Assembly: GCF_017562075.2 (NCBI RefSeq)
Contig: NC_054084.1
Span: forward strand, 33,072,803-33,136,802
DNA from: Anopheles merus
Taxonomy: Eukaryota; Arthropoda; Insecta; Diptera; Culicidae
DNA: 64,000 nucleotides
Reading direction: 5' to 3'
The position numbers and the translations under genes are program-made. The notes below the pieces were generated by a model, which saw nothing but the letters and a program-made list of their open reading frames with translations, searched no databases and was not told the origin of the DNA. Shown here piece by piece: positions 25,601-36,895 of this stretch (position 1 is the first letter of the stretch; the number at the start of each line of letters is the position of its first letter).

Positions 25601-27697
25601 CAGCCTTCATATTCCGTTCCCCAGGCGGTGTCCAGTTCGTTGACATTGGAGTTCGTTCCAGATGTCTCCGAAACGGTGCACGATCTAATCAATCTGTGAC
25701 CGGGGCAAAGTCGATTGCGATTGAAGCGTTTGAGGATTTATTGTTTCCTATATGAAACGGGAAGCTGGATCCCGTTCCGGCTCTCACCAGCAGCTATCAA
25801 TTGGGTCGAGTTTACGCGGATAAAGTCGAACACTTCAACATTGTATCAGTACACGCTGCCGCTCACTAATCATAGTCCATCACGACGATCGTGCTCGTTT
25901 CGAAATGTCACCCCGGTGGAGGGTAGATCGTTTTGCATAGCCTCAGTTCCCCCCAGATGCTGCGAGTGAACGAGCCAGATATTAGCGCAAGTGTTGGAAT
26001 GTCGTTCCGTGCAAGGGTAGCTGATTTGAATTTGGACGTCAGTGGTAGCAGCCGGACGTTTCTCACCGTTCACTCGATGGTGCCTAGGATCGTGCGCTTG
26101 CTCGCATTTAGCCCATAAATCTACAAGTTCTACACGGCAAACACCTTGAAACACAAACGGAGGGACACACTGTTAACTGTGCACCCTAAAGCCAATGCCA
26201 AACATTCCACAACGGCCACCGGTCGGGCTGCGGGGTGGTCCATATGCGGCCTTAAACCGTTGACATTATGCAAACGCACTGCCCGCCCGGTCCCAGCGGT
26301 CCATTTCGGGACATTTCCACTTATCAGCTCGTTGTGGCAGTGTGACGAGTGACTTCGCTTCGATGGTGGTGTCCATAACAGATCATTAGATCCTATTTCG
26401 ATGAACATTTCTGTCATGATGCTGATCGGTGCGTACTTGAAAGACGAGATGATCGGCATGATCAGCCATGATCTTTTGCTAATCGATTCACTGTAAGCAC
26501 TGCGAATTCCGCGATGCTTCATGCTCGGGTCTGCACCTTTCTTCTTCTGTACGTTGTATTTTCAAGCGGTTGTTTATCTACTAATGCGTGTCTTGAATGT
26601 TAATTTCGTTGAATGGAAGGTGTTTCACCTATGTTTTTTTTTGGTTTGCTGGCGTCTTTCGAGGTGCGGGCATTGGGCGAACTTCGTCCGACGACGACGA
26701 CAACAAAGAGCGCTACAATTGCGCTTGAACGATCGTATTGCCTCGTGGCCGTCATAAAACAGCGACTGATTGCATCGGCGACCTTCCCTCATATTGCATT
26801 CATAATGCAGCGCTCTAACTCCTTGCGAATTGCCAATAAATTAGCTCGTTCAGTTCGACGTCTATTAGCGATGGTTAGCTCTGGGCGGAAGATACCCGTC
26901 CCGTTTAAGATCTCGTAGCCCCGTTTTCTTCGACCGTGCGGCTCCGGTGCAGCGATCATAAATATTCAAATGATCAAAAGCACTGGGTGCGTTTGGGTTG
27001 CGCATTCCACCTTACCGTGTGCATCGTAACAACGGTTGCGCAAAACTTGAAATGGTTATTTTAATGCGTGTTTATATGGTGCTCCTATTGCGAATTGCAG
27101 CAGGCGAGCGAGCGCGCGCACGATGGTTTTCAAACGTAGCCTTTGCACTGCATCTGTCGCTAAGGCAATTGTTAACGACTTTAAAAGACATTATCCTCAA
27201 TAGTTGCCGGTGTGCTATGATTGAAAGGGCTCCAATATTGCGCCATCTATTCTTTTGGTACCAGACGGCACCCTTGAAGAATGTTTGCCTCGTTCGGAGT
27301 GAGTTGTTATGATCGAATGCGACCCATTGGTGTTCCAGAATGCTTTTAGTAAGCATTATTACCTCGAGTTAACCGATCGAAGGTTAATTGTACCATTGCC
27401 ATATTGTCAATATGGCTTATGATATAAAATTATTACTGCAAGAGTTGAAAAAATTACCTTCTCACGATCTTACTACCACTACCATCAGAGAAGCATATGT
27501 CTCGTATGATACCTGTTGCAAGCTCTGCTGCCATCTTCGTAGCCCTAATTGATTGCTTGGGTTTTGATGGGTTTGGTTCGTATGGGCGAGCAAATTGCCG
27601 CTCATTACAGCATCCAATTTGATTGATTCCAGCAAGGGCGAGATGGCGGGAGTACGTACAAGGTTTACATTGCATATGACCACCTACATCATCGGTT

Positions 27698-27721
27698 TCA
27701 TCATCATCATCATCATCATCA
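27698..27721. repeat. (TCA)8 microsatellite
   Basis: Eight TCA units. On the - strand they read as poly-Asp in a chance open frame (27454-27840). Confidence 0.85.
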
Positions 27722-30558
27722 TTCCCATCCCACAACCCTGATCGGCATCTTCGCACATCTTCGATTGATCTTGCCTCGACATGGTTCGGTTGACGTCGAG
27801 GAAGGGCCAAACGGTGCCGGGATGGAAATGGCTTATCCAAAAGCGGAAAAGACGTCGGTAAAATTGGTGGAAAATAGGTTATTATGCGCGGGTCGGTAAA
27901 AGGTTAAAACCATTAACATGGAGTTCCACCGTGTGAGCAACGCTGCTCGAGTACATTTTAAAAGCGCCCGAAACAGCTCACGGCACTTCACTCAGGTGCG
28001 CTGGTGCTTGAATGCATGTAAAATAACGAACGCGTGTGTGTGTTTCGATTGGAGTAAACATTAAATGAAAACATGAAGTAGTGCTTGCAGCAGCGTCGTG
28101 TAATGGTAAGTGAGCGCCGTAGAACGTTTGAAGCGCATAGAAGCCATCGAGAAGTAGGAAGGATTAATGTGTGAACTCCCCTCTTTCGTTTGGTGCGTCT
28201 TTTCCACCCGAGAGTCGGCAAAGAAGTTACCGAGTGGAAGATTATGTCGTATTCGATAGACATCGATTTTAATGGTGGATATGCAGACGAGGAAGGTAAA
28301 GGTGGAGCAAGCGTCTCGGAGAAGTCTCTCGACTCGACGACTTATCAACGACGTAAAGAGACGACAATATTTAAGCGGTCTTTAAGGCAAGCAGCGGCTG
28401 TAGGTAGAGTCGTTCCCAGAGCAACGACAAGAGGTCAATAAGAGGATAAAACACAACTTCGTTCGAACGGGAGACGGACTTCGTTTGTAAACATGGTGGT
28501 CTTTTAGCTCGAGTCTTTACTTAAGATTTTGAGACGTTAGTCCATCATTAAGGTACTTGAAAACAGAAACAATAATGAGCAAACATTACTGTGGAGGGGT
28601 AGGATTGAACAGCATAAAAGCTTACCTTTAGGATTTCAGTTCCATCACCACTCAAACCACTTCAGCCATGCACGTGATTTCCACAATGCATGAACTTTGG
28701 ATGGAAATTGCAATATTTTATATCAAACTATTCGCTTGCCCATAAACCATATCGAGTTGCGATACAGCACACGTACTACAGTAACATTTTAAAATCACTT
28801 TAATTGCTCTCCATCTGCCACCGGGAACGTGTTTTAATTTGCCCATCAAAATCGATTCCTGCGCGCTCTCTCTCTGGACACTACGCAAGGACGACTATGC
28901 GCACGATTTTGGGCCAAAAACATTTTTAATTGAATTTTCACACCGCCCATGCAACCTGCTATGCATTTCAATCGTGGTTACGTGACGAAAGCTACGCATA
29001 GAACCGAGGTAGCCCTTGGCTAGTGTGCCGCTATCGAACGACTTCAACCAGACCACGGGATGGGGAGAAGGGCAATGCGGAAGTTTAATTGGAAACGGTT
29101 CTTGCGAAATATCAGTCGTCCTGCGGAAAAGACACATCCTTCGGGGCAATGTTTGTGCAACTCGTGTGACGCATGATGTGGGGCGATAGTCATCATCTTG
29201 TTTTACCTTTGCCGTACATCACTCATCAGTATGCTGCCGGTGGTATGATGGTTGTTCTGGTCAGCGTTCGTTAGTTCCCTTTGGCTACTCTCCCATCGAC
29301 AGTTCCACGGTGTGATGTGTCATGGTCCTCATAAATCCCCTTTATTTCATCTCTCACGCTTCATTCGGCGGAATGGGTGGAAGTGCCAGATGGATGGATC
29401 AATATTTATAATTACATCTTGTCTGGTTGTTGGATTTGTGTCCTCTTTGGACTTGGGAAGCTTGGTTGTTCGTGCAAGATGTAAGCAAGTCTGATTACCT
29501 TTAATATCATTTAGATATCTCTGGTATTGAAAGGATTAACTAAAAAAGCTTTTGGAAGGATTTTTGAACTGGAAAAAGACCTTCCATGCATGATTTAAAT
29601 GATGTACCGTAGCACTTTAAAATAAAGTGAGATTAATTATCCAGATGTTCGAAACACCATTGCACTAAAACTAGCCAATGCAACCTCAAAACAGTTCCAG
29701 CGATATGATCAGTGATTGAAAAGAAACCCCGTGCGATGATAAGTGTCTTGAGCGACCTCCACTGAAAATAGCCGGCGACGACGTCCAAAATGGACATGCC
29801 ACAATGGAACTGGTTTTATGCCGCGGCTACAGTTCCAGCATCGAGATTTATCAATACCAATCAACAAAATACATCACTATCAGCATGTGCACCGCCGCTT
29901 GGTGTGAATGAAGAGAGCGGACTTGGCCTGGGCCCTCAAGCAGATTGAAACCGTTGCAACGAGTGGCTGCACCTGAAGCACCTTCATACACGGCTTTTAA
30001 CGAGTAGTGCTTATCGGTGAGTCCACTTTGCAGATGCGGTTTTTGAATAATTGCGCTTAACAACAAATCGTGCGATTCACTTCAAGAAGCTTGAGGTGGT
30101 CATTGCTCAAATTACAATGATCAAGCGATCGTCCGACGTGATAAGCACTACTCAGGGGGACTGTTTTTTTTTTTTGTTGTTGTTGGTGGTGATATGAAAC
30201 ACAACACCACTCGATAAGGTCAGTTACCATTTTGAGGATGCCATAAAACTGAAGAGCAACGTCACTAACGAACAGTATTTGAATGCCACCAAGCGCAGCA
30301 CCAGCTTGGACGCAAGGTGAAAGGACACGGTCGACTTTGGAACGATTAATTTTCAGCTTAATTAAAAACACGAATAATTTGTGTCATTAGAGAAAGAGAG
30401 GATGTCTTCCGAACCGATTAGAGTCGATGAGAACCGAACCACCTTTTTGTGTGCGTGATGGTGCTTTAAAAGCTGTTCAACTAAACTGCTCTGCTCTGTT
30501 CTTCCCGCTTTGAGCCCGTTGAAGCTGTTTCTCCGACTGTTAAGAAACCCGTTGACGA

Positions 30559-30563
30559 CACAC

Positions 30564-30642
<79 letters not shown>
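30559..30642. repeat. (CA)n microsatellite, 84 bp, one interruption
   Basis: A CA run with a single CG interruption at 30567-30568. The 74 bases after the interruption are perfect. It inflates a 208-codon - strand open frame that reads Cys-Val and is not a gene. Confidence 0.95.
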
Positions 30643-30643
<1 letters not shown>

Positions 30644-31922
30644 CGAGTGTGCGGATCTTTTTACTTTAATGATGGCGATAAAAACAGCAATCACTAATTG
30701 ACGATAAATGCCGAGCCGGGCGTTGCTTTGCGGGCTTCTGGAATTGAGCAGCCCAGCAGCAAGCAACCTGACAATTATGGCGATGCGCGTTGCGTTTGCT
30801 CGACCGGGGATGTGTTTTGCGCGTCCCCTTTTCAGCTCCTGTTCAGCGCAAGATGCTACACTGTCCGGGTGGGAGCATATGTTTTCCAGCGCTCCCCGGG
30901 AATAGCGCCCCGGGTCTGGGCCGGTGGGCTCACTCGTCATAGAGCTCGAGTTTCGATGCGGAAGAATTCCTGAAGTGTCTGGCTTCACTGTTTTCCCCCA
31001 TGGGGCGGGAAGAAATCAAGTCACCGGCTTTGTTGTTGGCACCGGTAAGCGATGGCAACTGTCCATCAGGTCAGCTTTGTGAGCAGTGCGTGTGTGTGCG
31101 TGTGTGTGGAGCTGAATTCCAACGCATAATCAGAGCGTGAAGGATGTACGAACCGGTGGTAAAAGTGGTCCATCCGATGAGTGTCGTCGCAGGAATGTCT
31201 TCAATTGCCACATCAGAACGTTTCCCCCAGTCGTCTGGTGCTACCGAGAAGCATCTCGAACTTGACAGGAAGACCCTCTCGCGCGCGCTTACCTTAGAGC
31301 GCGTAGAAAGCTAAGCCTTAAATATTGACTTCGTTGGAGTGATCTCTGTGGAGTGCCTTTGTCTAAAAACCAGTAGCCGAAGCTGTGTCTCGTGTCTTGT
31401 GGAAACCGATTGCGGTGGAGTAGTTTGGAGCAGCGATGCATTAAAGAGCGCTAACGTGGACAGGTGATTTACGGCTCAACCGTATCCATCTCGAGACCTT
31501 TGCGCACTTACTAAATCGTGTCCATCAGATCCGTTTATATATATATGGCGTCCTGTCAGAACTATGACGACAAACACGGCGACACGGCGGCGAGAGGTCA
31601 AACTTCTCGTTATGATCGGTACAAGACTGAAAGAGCTTTCCGTCTGGAGAACGAACGAAACGAGTCGTAACGACGACTCGTAACAACGCCACTGATTGTT
31701 CTCCCCCTCTAGACTAGTAAGATCTCTGTTTGCTTTTATGTTGAGCTGAGTTGTGAGCTGGCGGCATTTGTCCAAGGCAAAGTCGCCGTGTCGCTTTCTT
31801 CCATCGATCTATCATCCCAGAGTTGTGCGGAGTGCCTCTGCCATTTGCAAATCCCGTTCGGAACCGTTTGCCAGAACTGTCATAAAGATCGTTAGCGTTG
31901 ATCGTTGCAATCTGGAAAACAC

Positions 31923-31978
31923 GATAATCGACGATAATTATGATAATCTCGATCGCAACGGCGCTCGATTGAATTATC
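31923..31978. promoter_or_regulatory. Cluster of four GATAAT motifs
   Basis: GATAAT occurs at 31923, 31933 and 31942, and inverted (ATTATC) at 31973-31978. The unit carries both a GATA core and a TAAT core, so GATA-type or homeodomain factors could bind. It may be an intronic enhancer, but there is no evidence beyond the motif density. Confidence 0.3.
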
Positions 31979-33571
31979 TCCGGATCGACTAAACGATCAC
32001 TGGACTGGATCGTTACGATAAGCTTAGCTAAGGCTGGAAGAATTGCAAGGGAAGGTTACACACACGGGGAAGGCCAGAAAGATCGCACAAGATCAACGTG
32101 GTTGGTGCCTGTCGCGTCGTGGGCTTGTTCGTGGGCTGGAGGAGCTGTTTGAAGGATGCTGATTCAATTAAAATTGTCCAAGTAACAACGAAGCAAGGGG
32201 ACAGTTTGTTGGGAACTCGCGCTCTACGTCAGCTATTCAGCACTGGTCTAATGGAGCCGTGTAATATAAGGGATAGCGAGGAATGGTTTAGTAGTGAAGC
32301 CTCGGAGAACCAGAAATGATTTATGACAGTACGCAGACACATACACACATGCTCTACGCACTGGAAACTGGTAGCAAAAGAGAGATTAAATAAAATCTAT
32401 GATGTGGCGGAGCTTTCCGCCTTCTTCCTGTACACTGACTGCATTGGTCGGGCAATAAAGGTGGCGATGGAAATCAATCACAATCGCCTGCGAGCTATCG
32501 CCGACGACAGAATCTGCAAAACGCACCAACTTTATTAGATTGAAACATTGTGTGTGTGGATATTGGTACACACTGCAGAGGCTCCAAAAAGGTCCCTGGA
32601 TGGATGTGGCCGCCTTTATAAGCCGTTTTTTCCTCTCCAACTAGCCATTCACTTCATTTCACCCCTGACGTTGAAATGTAGCCGACGTATAGGGCATTGC
32701 ATTCGCTTTAATACAGAATTCAAGATTTAAGGCTTATCTCTTGTCGGCTTGGCGCGTTGAAGGGCCCCCAATGTTTGCCAATCTGGCATAAATCATGTGA
32801 TCAAAGGGATTCTGTGTTTTTTTCCTCCTCCTCCCCTTCTCGTCAAATGTTTTGTGCAACGAATGGTGTGTGAGAAATTGGATCCGGGTGGATTGAATGT
32901 ATGGATGCTACTGTCGTGCCGTGGCAGCGTTTGCCCCCGGTTTGACGGTATTAGAAATGCGCATATGATACGAGATTATTTATGCTGCAATGGGGCGGCC
33001 GCCCATTTAAAACCCGCGGCCATGGTTGTGATTGATGGCTGCGACAAAAGGCCGGCTCCTCGACGTTGGAGGAGGAGGAGGTGGAAGAGAAAAACTGGAA
33101 AATTGATCCATGAACAGAGTGCGTGTGAGAGAGAGAGAGAGTAGGCTCCCTCCAATTCCTCGCGAAGGGAGAGCCATAAATATTGACATGGAAAAGGTTT
33201 TGACATGGCTGTGTAATTTTTGTGCCAGACCTTTTTCCTGCTCCTTCCACCTCCTCCCCCGTCTAGTAGGGTTGCATTTTTCCGCTTTCTCCCGCAAGGT
33301 ATGAACATGGAAATCAATTCCCACCACCGAATCGAAAGGGGCAGGGTGATGTTCTCCCTTCATAGTGTGGCATAAACTTTCACTGCAATATTCGATGCAC
33401 TTGGTTCCCGAGGAAAGAATATCCCAATGGGCACACACACGGACACACACACATGCACACATGTGGCTGCATTTATGGAATTGCATTACGTGTTTCCAGT
33501 GCCCTCCCCGTTAGCGGGCCCATTCCTCCCAGTCAAACCATTTATTTGCCTATTTATCATAATAATAACAG

Positions 33572-33618
33572 TTTCTTTCTTCTCTTTTCTCTCTCTTCTT
33601 CTCTCCTCATAGGTAAGT
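33572..33618 (+). promoter_or_regulatory. Candidate recursive splice site (ratchet point) 1
   Basis: A near-unbroken pyrimidine tract of about 35 bases (33572-33608, mostly TTTCTTTCTTCTCTTTTCTC-like) ends in ATAG at 33612 and is followed directly by GTAAGTGA. This puts a strong 3' splice site back to back with a consensus 5' splice site, the (Y)nNYAG|GTRAGT layout known for ratchet points in long insect introns. ATAATAATAAC just upstream offers a branch point. Splicing exon A to this site would regenerate a 5' splice site, leave no nucleotides in the mRNA, and remove the first 26,426 bases of the intron. The site sits at 50.4% of the intron. The structure is read from sequence; use in vivo is inferred. 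Confidence 0.75.
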
Positions 33619-33680
33619 GATTCATCTGAAAGCGTCTCAGGTGCACACCATAGACGGATACAAACCTTGAAGGGGGACAG
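33613..33680 (+). other. Cryptic exon downstream of ratchet point 1
   Basis: Sixty-eight nucleotides lie between the ratchet 3' splice site and the next good 5' splice site, CAG|GTATGT at 33681. Exon definition of ratchet sites is known to use such a downstream donor. If this segment were kept in the mRNA, CG from exon A plus GTAA would read CGG TAA, a stop in the first full codon, so retention would be a poison event. Confidence 0.45.
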
Positions 33681-33734
33681 GTATGTTGTGCTCTGTTCAC
33701 CTTCTCGGAGCGCGCGCATTATGCACCAGCGTCC

Positions 33735-33750
33735 GGGGGGGGGGGGGGGG
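33735..33750. repeat. Poly-G run (G16)
   Basis: Sixteen consecutive G, 54 bases after the GTATGT donor that follows ratchet point 1. Intronic G runs can strengthen nearby 5' splice sites in other systems; relevance here is untested. Confidence 0.85.
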
Positions 33751-34101
33751 AGTGCAGGTTTCCATTTCCTTTGCATACAGCTAGCAGCCTCCTGAAGGTA
33801 ACTTCCAACCATCACCCCCTGGGGGTTGCAACTGTCGTCAGCGGTGTAATGGTGGCGGTGAGCATTGAGCGTACCTTCCAGCGTGTTGGGGCTATTTGAA
33901 ATGGGCAGCCAATGGTCGTTACGGCTGAACCCATTCGAGCACACTCTGAATAGAGCATCTGGCCTTGCCAAATTCGCGATGTCACAAGGCAGCAAACATT
34001 GATGAGATGCACCTTTTGTCCGCTCCCTTCTCACTCGTTTCTTGCCGCTTGTTCGTTCATTCGTTCGTTCGTTTCACTTTCGCCGTTTTGCTCCATCACA
34101 G

Positions 34102-34138
34102 ATTAATGACGGACCCTTTGCATACTTGTCCACGGGAG
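34102..34138 (+). other. Possible 37-nt cryptic microexon
   Basis: A pyrimidine-rich tract containing (GTTC)n repeats (34051-34075) runs into GCTCCATCACAG (acceptor ends 34101). After 37 nt comes GAG|GTAAGG (donor at 34139). In frame with exon A it would add 13 codons, and then exon B would begin at TGA, a stop. It would therefore act as a poison exon if used. Both splice sites look good, but I have no expression evidence. Confidence 0.25.
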
Positions 34139-36705
34139 GTAAGGAATGAAACACGATTTACGACTTGCGACTGTACCGGGCCGCACCGCTGGACGTCCAG
34201 ACTTGCGCGCCGGTTGGACACGTGCGAATGGAGCAATGCATTTGCCCGGTGCTGACGGTGGCACATGCACATTAACGTTTGTGCATCCGGCATCCGTCTG
34301 GGCCCGCCGGTCGTCGAGATGGATGGTCATGAGTTCGACCTGTTCGAGCGCAGACCTTGAGCCGGGATGAGCTGATTTCTTGATCGGTTTCCCGATGAAT
34401 GGGAAAAGGACCAACTGACTGCACCGTTTTGTCAGTGAAAGTTTATCTTGTTTCTTTCTCCGGGGGCTGGTCGGTTGTGCCCGGAGAACGTCGCCGTGAT
34501 GAGCGAACCGGATCACCGGTCGGTGTTTGATGGATGATGGAGTACAATTTGGCGTCGTGGCGTTAGTGAAAGTGAACCGGACAAGGAAAAGGATTAGATT
34601 TTGCAGAGAAATTATGATGATTTTCTCCCTGGATTGACATACGATTGACATTACAATCGAATTCAATTGCGATTTTATTACGATCATACTGAATGGATTC
34701 AATTTACCACATAAAAGTAACTCATAAATCAAGAGCAAAACATTGGCTAATGTTTCAACTGCTCCGGTCAAAAGAAGCCGCATTACTTTTCGTTTGAAAC
34801 AGCCGTTTCGTTCGTAATTAGAAACAGGCGGTCAGTGAGCAAGCTCAAAGGAAAAGGCTCCGACGCTATCTCGGGAACGCAATCTCAAAATTGCGACCTC
34901 TGGCCGGGGTCTGAATGTGAAGGCATACATTCAATTAGCTTCCCTCTTTTTCAGAAACGCACACGTGCAATCTGCAACTCTAAGAAGAAAAAAAACGAAC
35001 CCCATGGACCGGAAGTAAACAATCTTCAGCTCTTAGATTGCTCCATCGGAATCGGAGCGTTTTTTGTTTGGGTTTGTTAAACTTTCCTTTCACTGTTTGG
35101 TGGGCGTTTGGTAGCGATTCTTGGAATTAAGAACGAACCAATGCCAATGACTTGCGCCCTCCGAAAATCCAAATATTCGTTTCTTCGGGCGGCTTTCCCA
35201 GAGTGGAGTTTATTGAAATTAGTGAATGAAATTAATTTAGTGCAGATCAGGCTGGCCAGACTGGTAGCGGCTAATAATTTACTGCACAAACGAACCACAC
35301 ACAGACACAAACATACACTATCAGAGGGCATGTATTCGGTGCTCTCTCTTCGGTGGGCATCGCTTCGGTGGGCGTAGAACCAGTGTTTGTGCTTGATTTT
35401 TAAATATTAAATTGCTTCTTTGAACTTCTGAGGAGAGAGGAGCAAAAAAGGCGGCAAAATAAGAGCATTGCAAGAAACGTCATGCGAGTGGTTGACCTGA
35501 ACGATACCGTACGCTGATGAGGATATCACTAATTATAGTTACACGGACGGGTTAATTTTCGTTCGAGCGTCGTTCTTCGGGACAGGTTTCCCCTATTCCT
35601 CAGACATCACAAGAGTTGACGCGTAAGCAGGTTGGCTCTTGCTCGCTGATAAGATTGGGCACTTGGGGAAGTAATTTTTCAATTTCGTTCACTAACTCTC
35701 TTTCTCTCTCTCTCTCTTACTCGCCATCAAGAGAGCGGTTCTAATTAATTCAGGCCGTTCTTTTCCATCGCAATGTCCATTAGAGTCGTCATCGTGTAAC
35801 TCTTTTCCTGCTGGATTTAATTGAAATAAAATCACGCCTTTACGACTTGATGTACGGCTGACGTGTATAAAGTTTTAGAAAATAGAGAGCAACACTCACG
35901 CATACGCAGCAAACTATACGCAAAAAGGAAGCACGTCGTGTGTCTAGCTTCTAGCTTCCAGTCCGCTTCTGCACTGGCGCAAAGAATGTGCAAAGAAACA
36001 TGTTTCCGCTGTGTGGATTTTCATTCTAATTGAATTCACACTCAGCACAGGCCAGCCAGCTCAACGCTTGCGTATCGTGTGGTGGTCGTGCTAGCGTTGT
36101 CGTCGTTAGTGTGAAAAACGACCGCATCGCCGACACAGTGTACCAGTACAGTGCGGGGGCCCGGCCCGTCTGGTGACATATTCCTCATTGTTTTCTCTAT
36201 TTGGAGCTCGCGCCGGACGCGGACGGAAACAAATAGAAAACGTGGGATAAAGGGAAGAAAAATTGCGGAAACCTTCGCTCGCTCGCGTAATCGCAAGTTT
36301 TCCCTATCCAAAAGTTCTCGATGTCACTGCCCCGGGACGGCGGTGTCGACGGCGGCGACGTTTTATTTGCTGTTTGGCAATTGTTCTTTCTATTCTCCTC
36401 CAGTCGCCGCGGCAGAGACATCTATTCACGCAGCACAAACACGCTGCTGCTGGTAGCCGCACATGCAAAACGCCTACACATCGTCCACCTACACGGGAAC
36501 GAGGGCGAACGCGTACTTCTTCGCGTATATGTGTTCGATTCCGATCCGTCGCTGTGTGGGTGGTGGGTGAAGGGGCAGGGTGATAAATAATTGCTTTAAT
36601 CCGCGTGGCGCATTTTTGGTGCTCTTGTTAGTTTTGCACTACGAACAGCTTCCGTTTTCTACTGGTGTTGCGTCGGTGTTGATAATGTAAGTAGACACAA
36701 TTTAC

Positions 36706-36731
36706 TATACACACACACGTGTGTGTGTATA
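36706..36731. repeat. Perfect 26-bp palindrome of CA then GT
   Basis: The left arm TATACACACACAC is exactly complementary to the right arm GTGTGTGTGTATA, with no loop. It lies 91 bases from the - strand tRNA-Thr gene and about 60 bases past that gene's T4 run. It is cruciform-prone. Confidence 0.85.
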
Positions 36732-36821
36732 AATACCATTTCTGATCACCATTCACAATTGCATAAAACCTATTAAAAGAATCTGAATAGTAAAAGTTAC
36801 TGCGACTTTACATATCCACTT

Positions 36822-36895
36822 AGGCTCCGGCGAGATTCGAACTCACGATCTCCTGTTTACTAGACAGGCGCTTTAACCAACTAAGCCACGGCGCC
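36822..36895 (-). tRNA. tRNA-Thr (anticodon AGT), copy 2
   Basis: Reverse-complementing this segment gives the same 74 bases as the + strand copy at 22332, including the G4-A69 acceptor mismatch, the AGTTCGAATCT B box and the discriminator T. The two genes sit 14.4 kb apart in opposite orientation. The downstream signal is better here: a T4 run (36795-36792 on the - strand) lies about 27 nt after the 3' end. Identity over the whole gene, with unrelated flanks as far as I can see, suggests recent duplication, gene conversion or selection. It lies antisense to the receptor gene. Confidence 0.92.

Noticed and set aside
30362..30988. 208-codon open frame, - strand
   Set aside because: Its length depends on the (CA)n repeat read as Cys-Val; the rest shows no family resemblance.
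34103..34783. 226-codon open frame, - strand
   Set aside because: It has no recognisable domain, crosses AT-rich and GC-rich segments with changing composition, and overlaps equally open frames on the other strand. It reads as chance.
35696..35735. Long CT tract ending CATCAAG, acceptor-like
   Set aside because: The tract is a simple CT repeat separated from the AG by mixed sequence, with no following GT donor or open exon.
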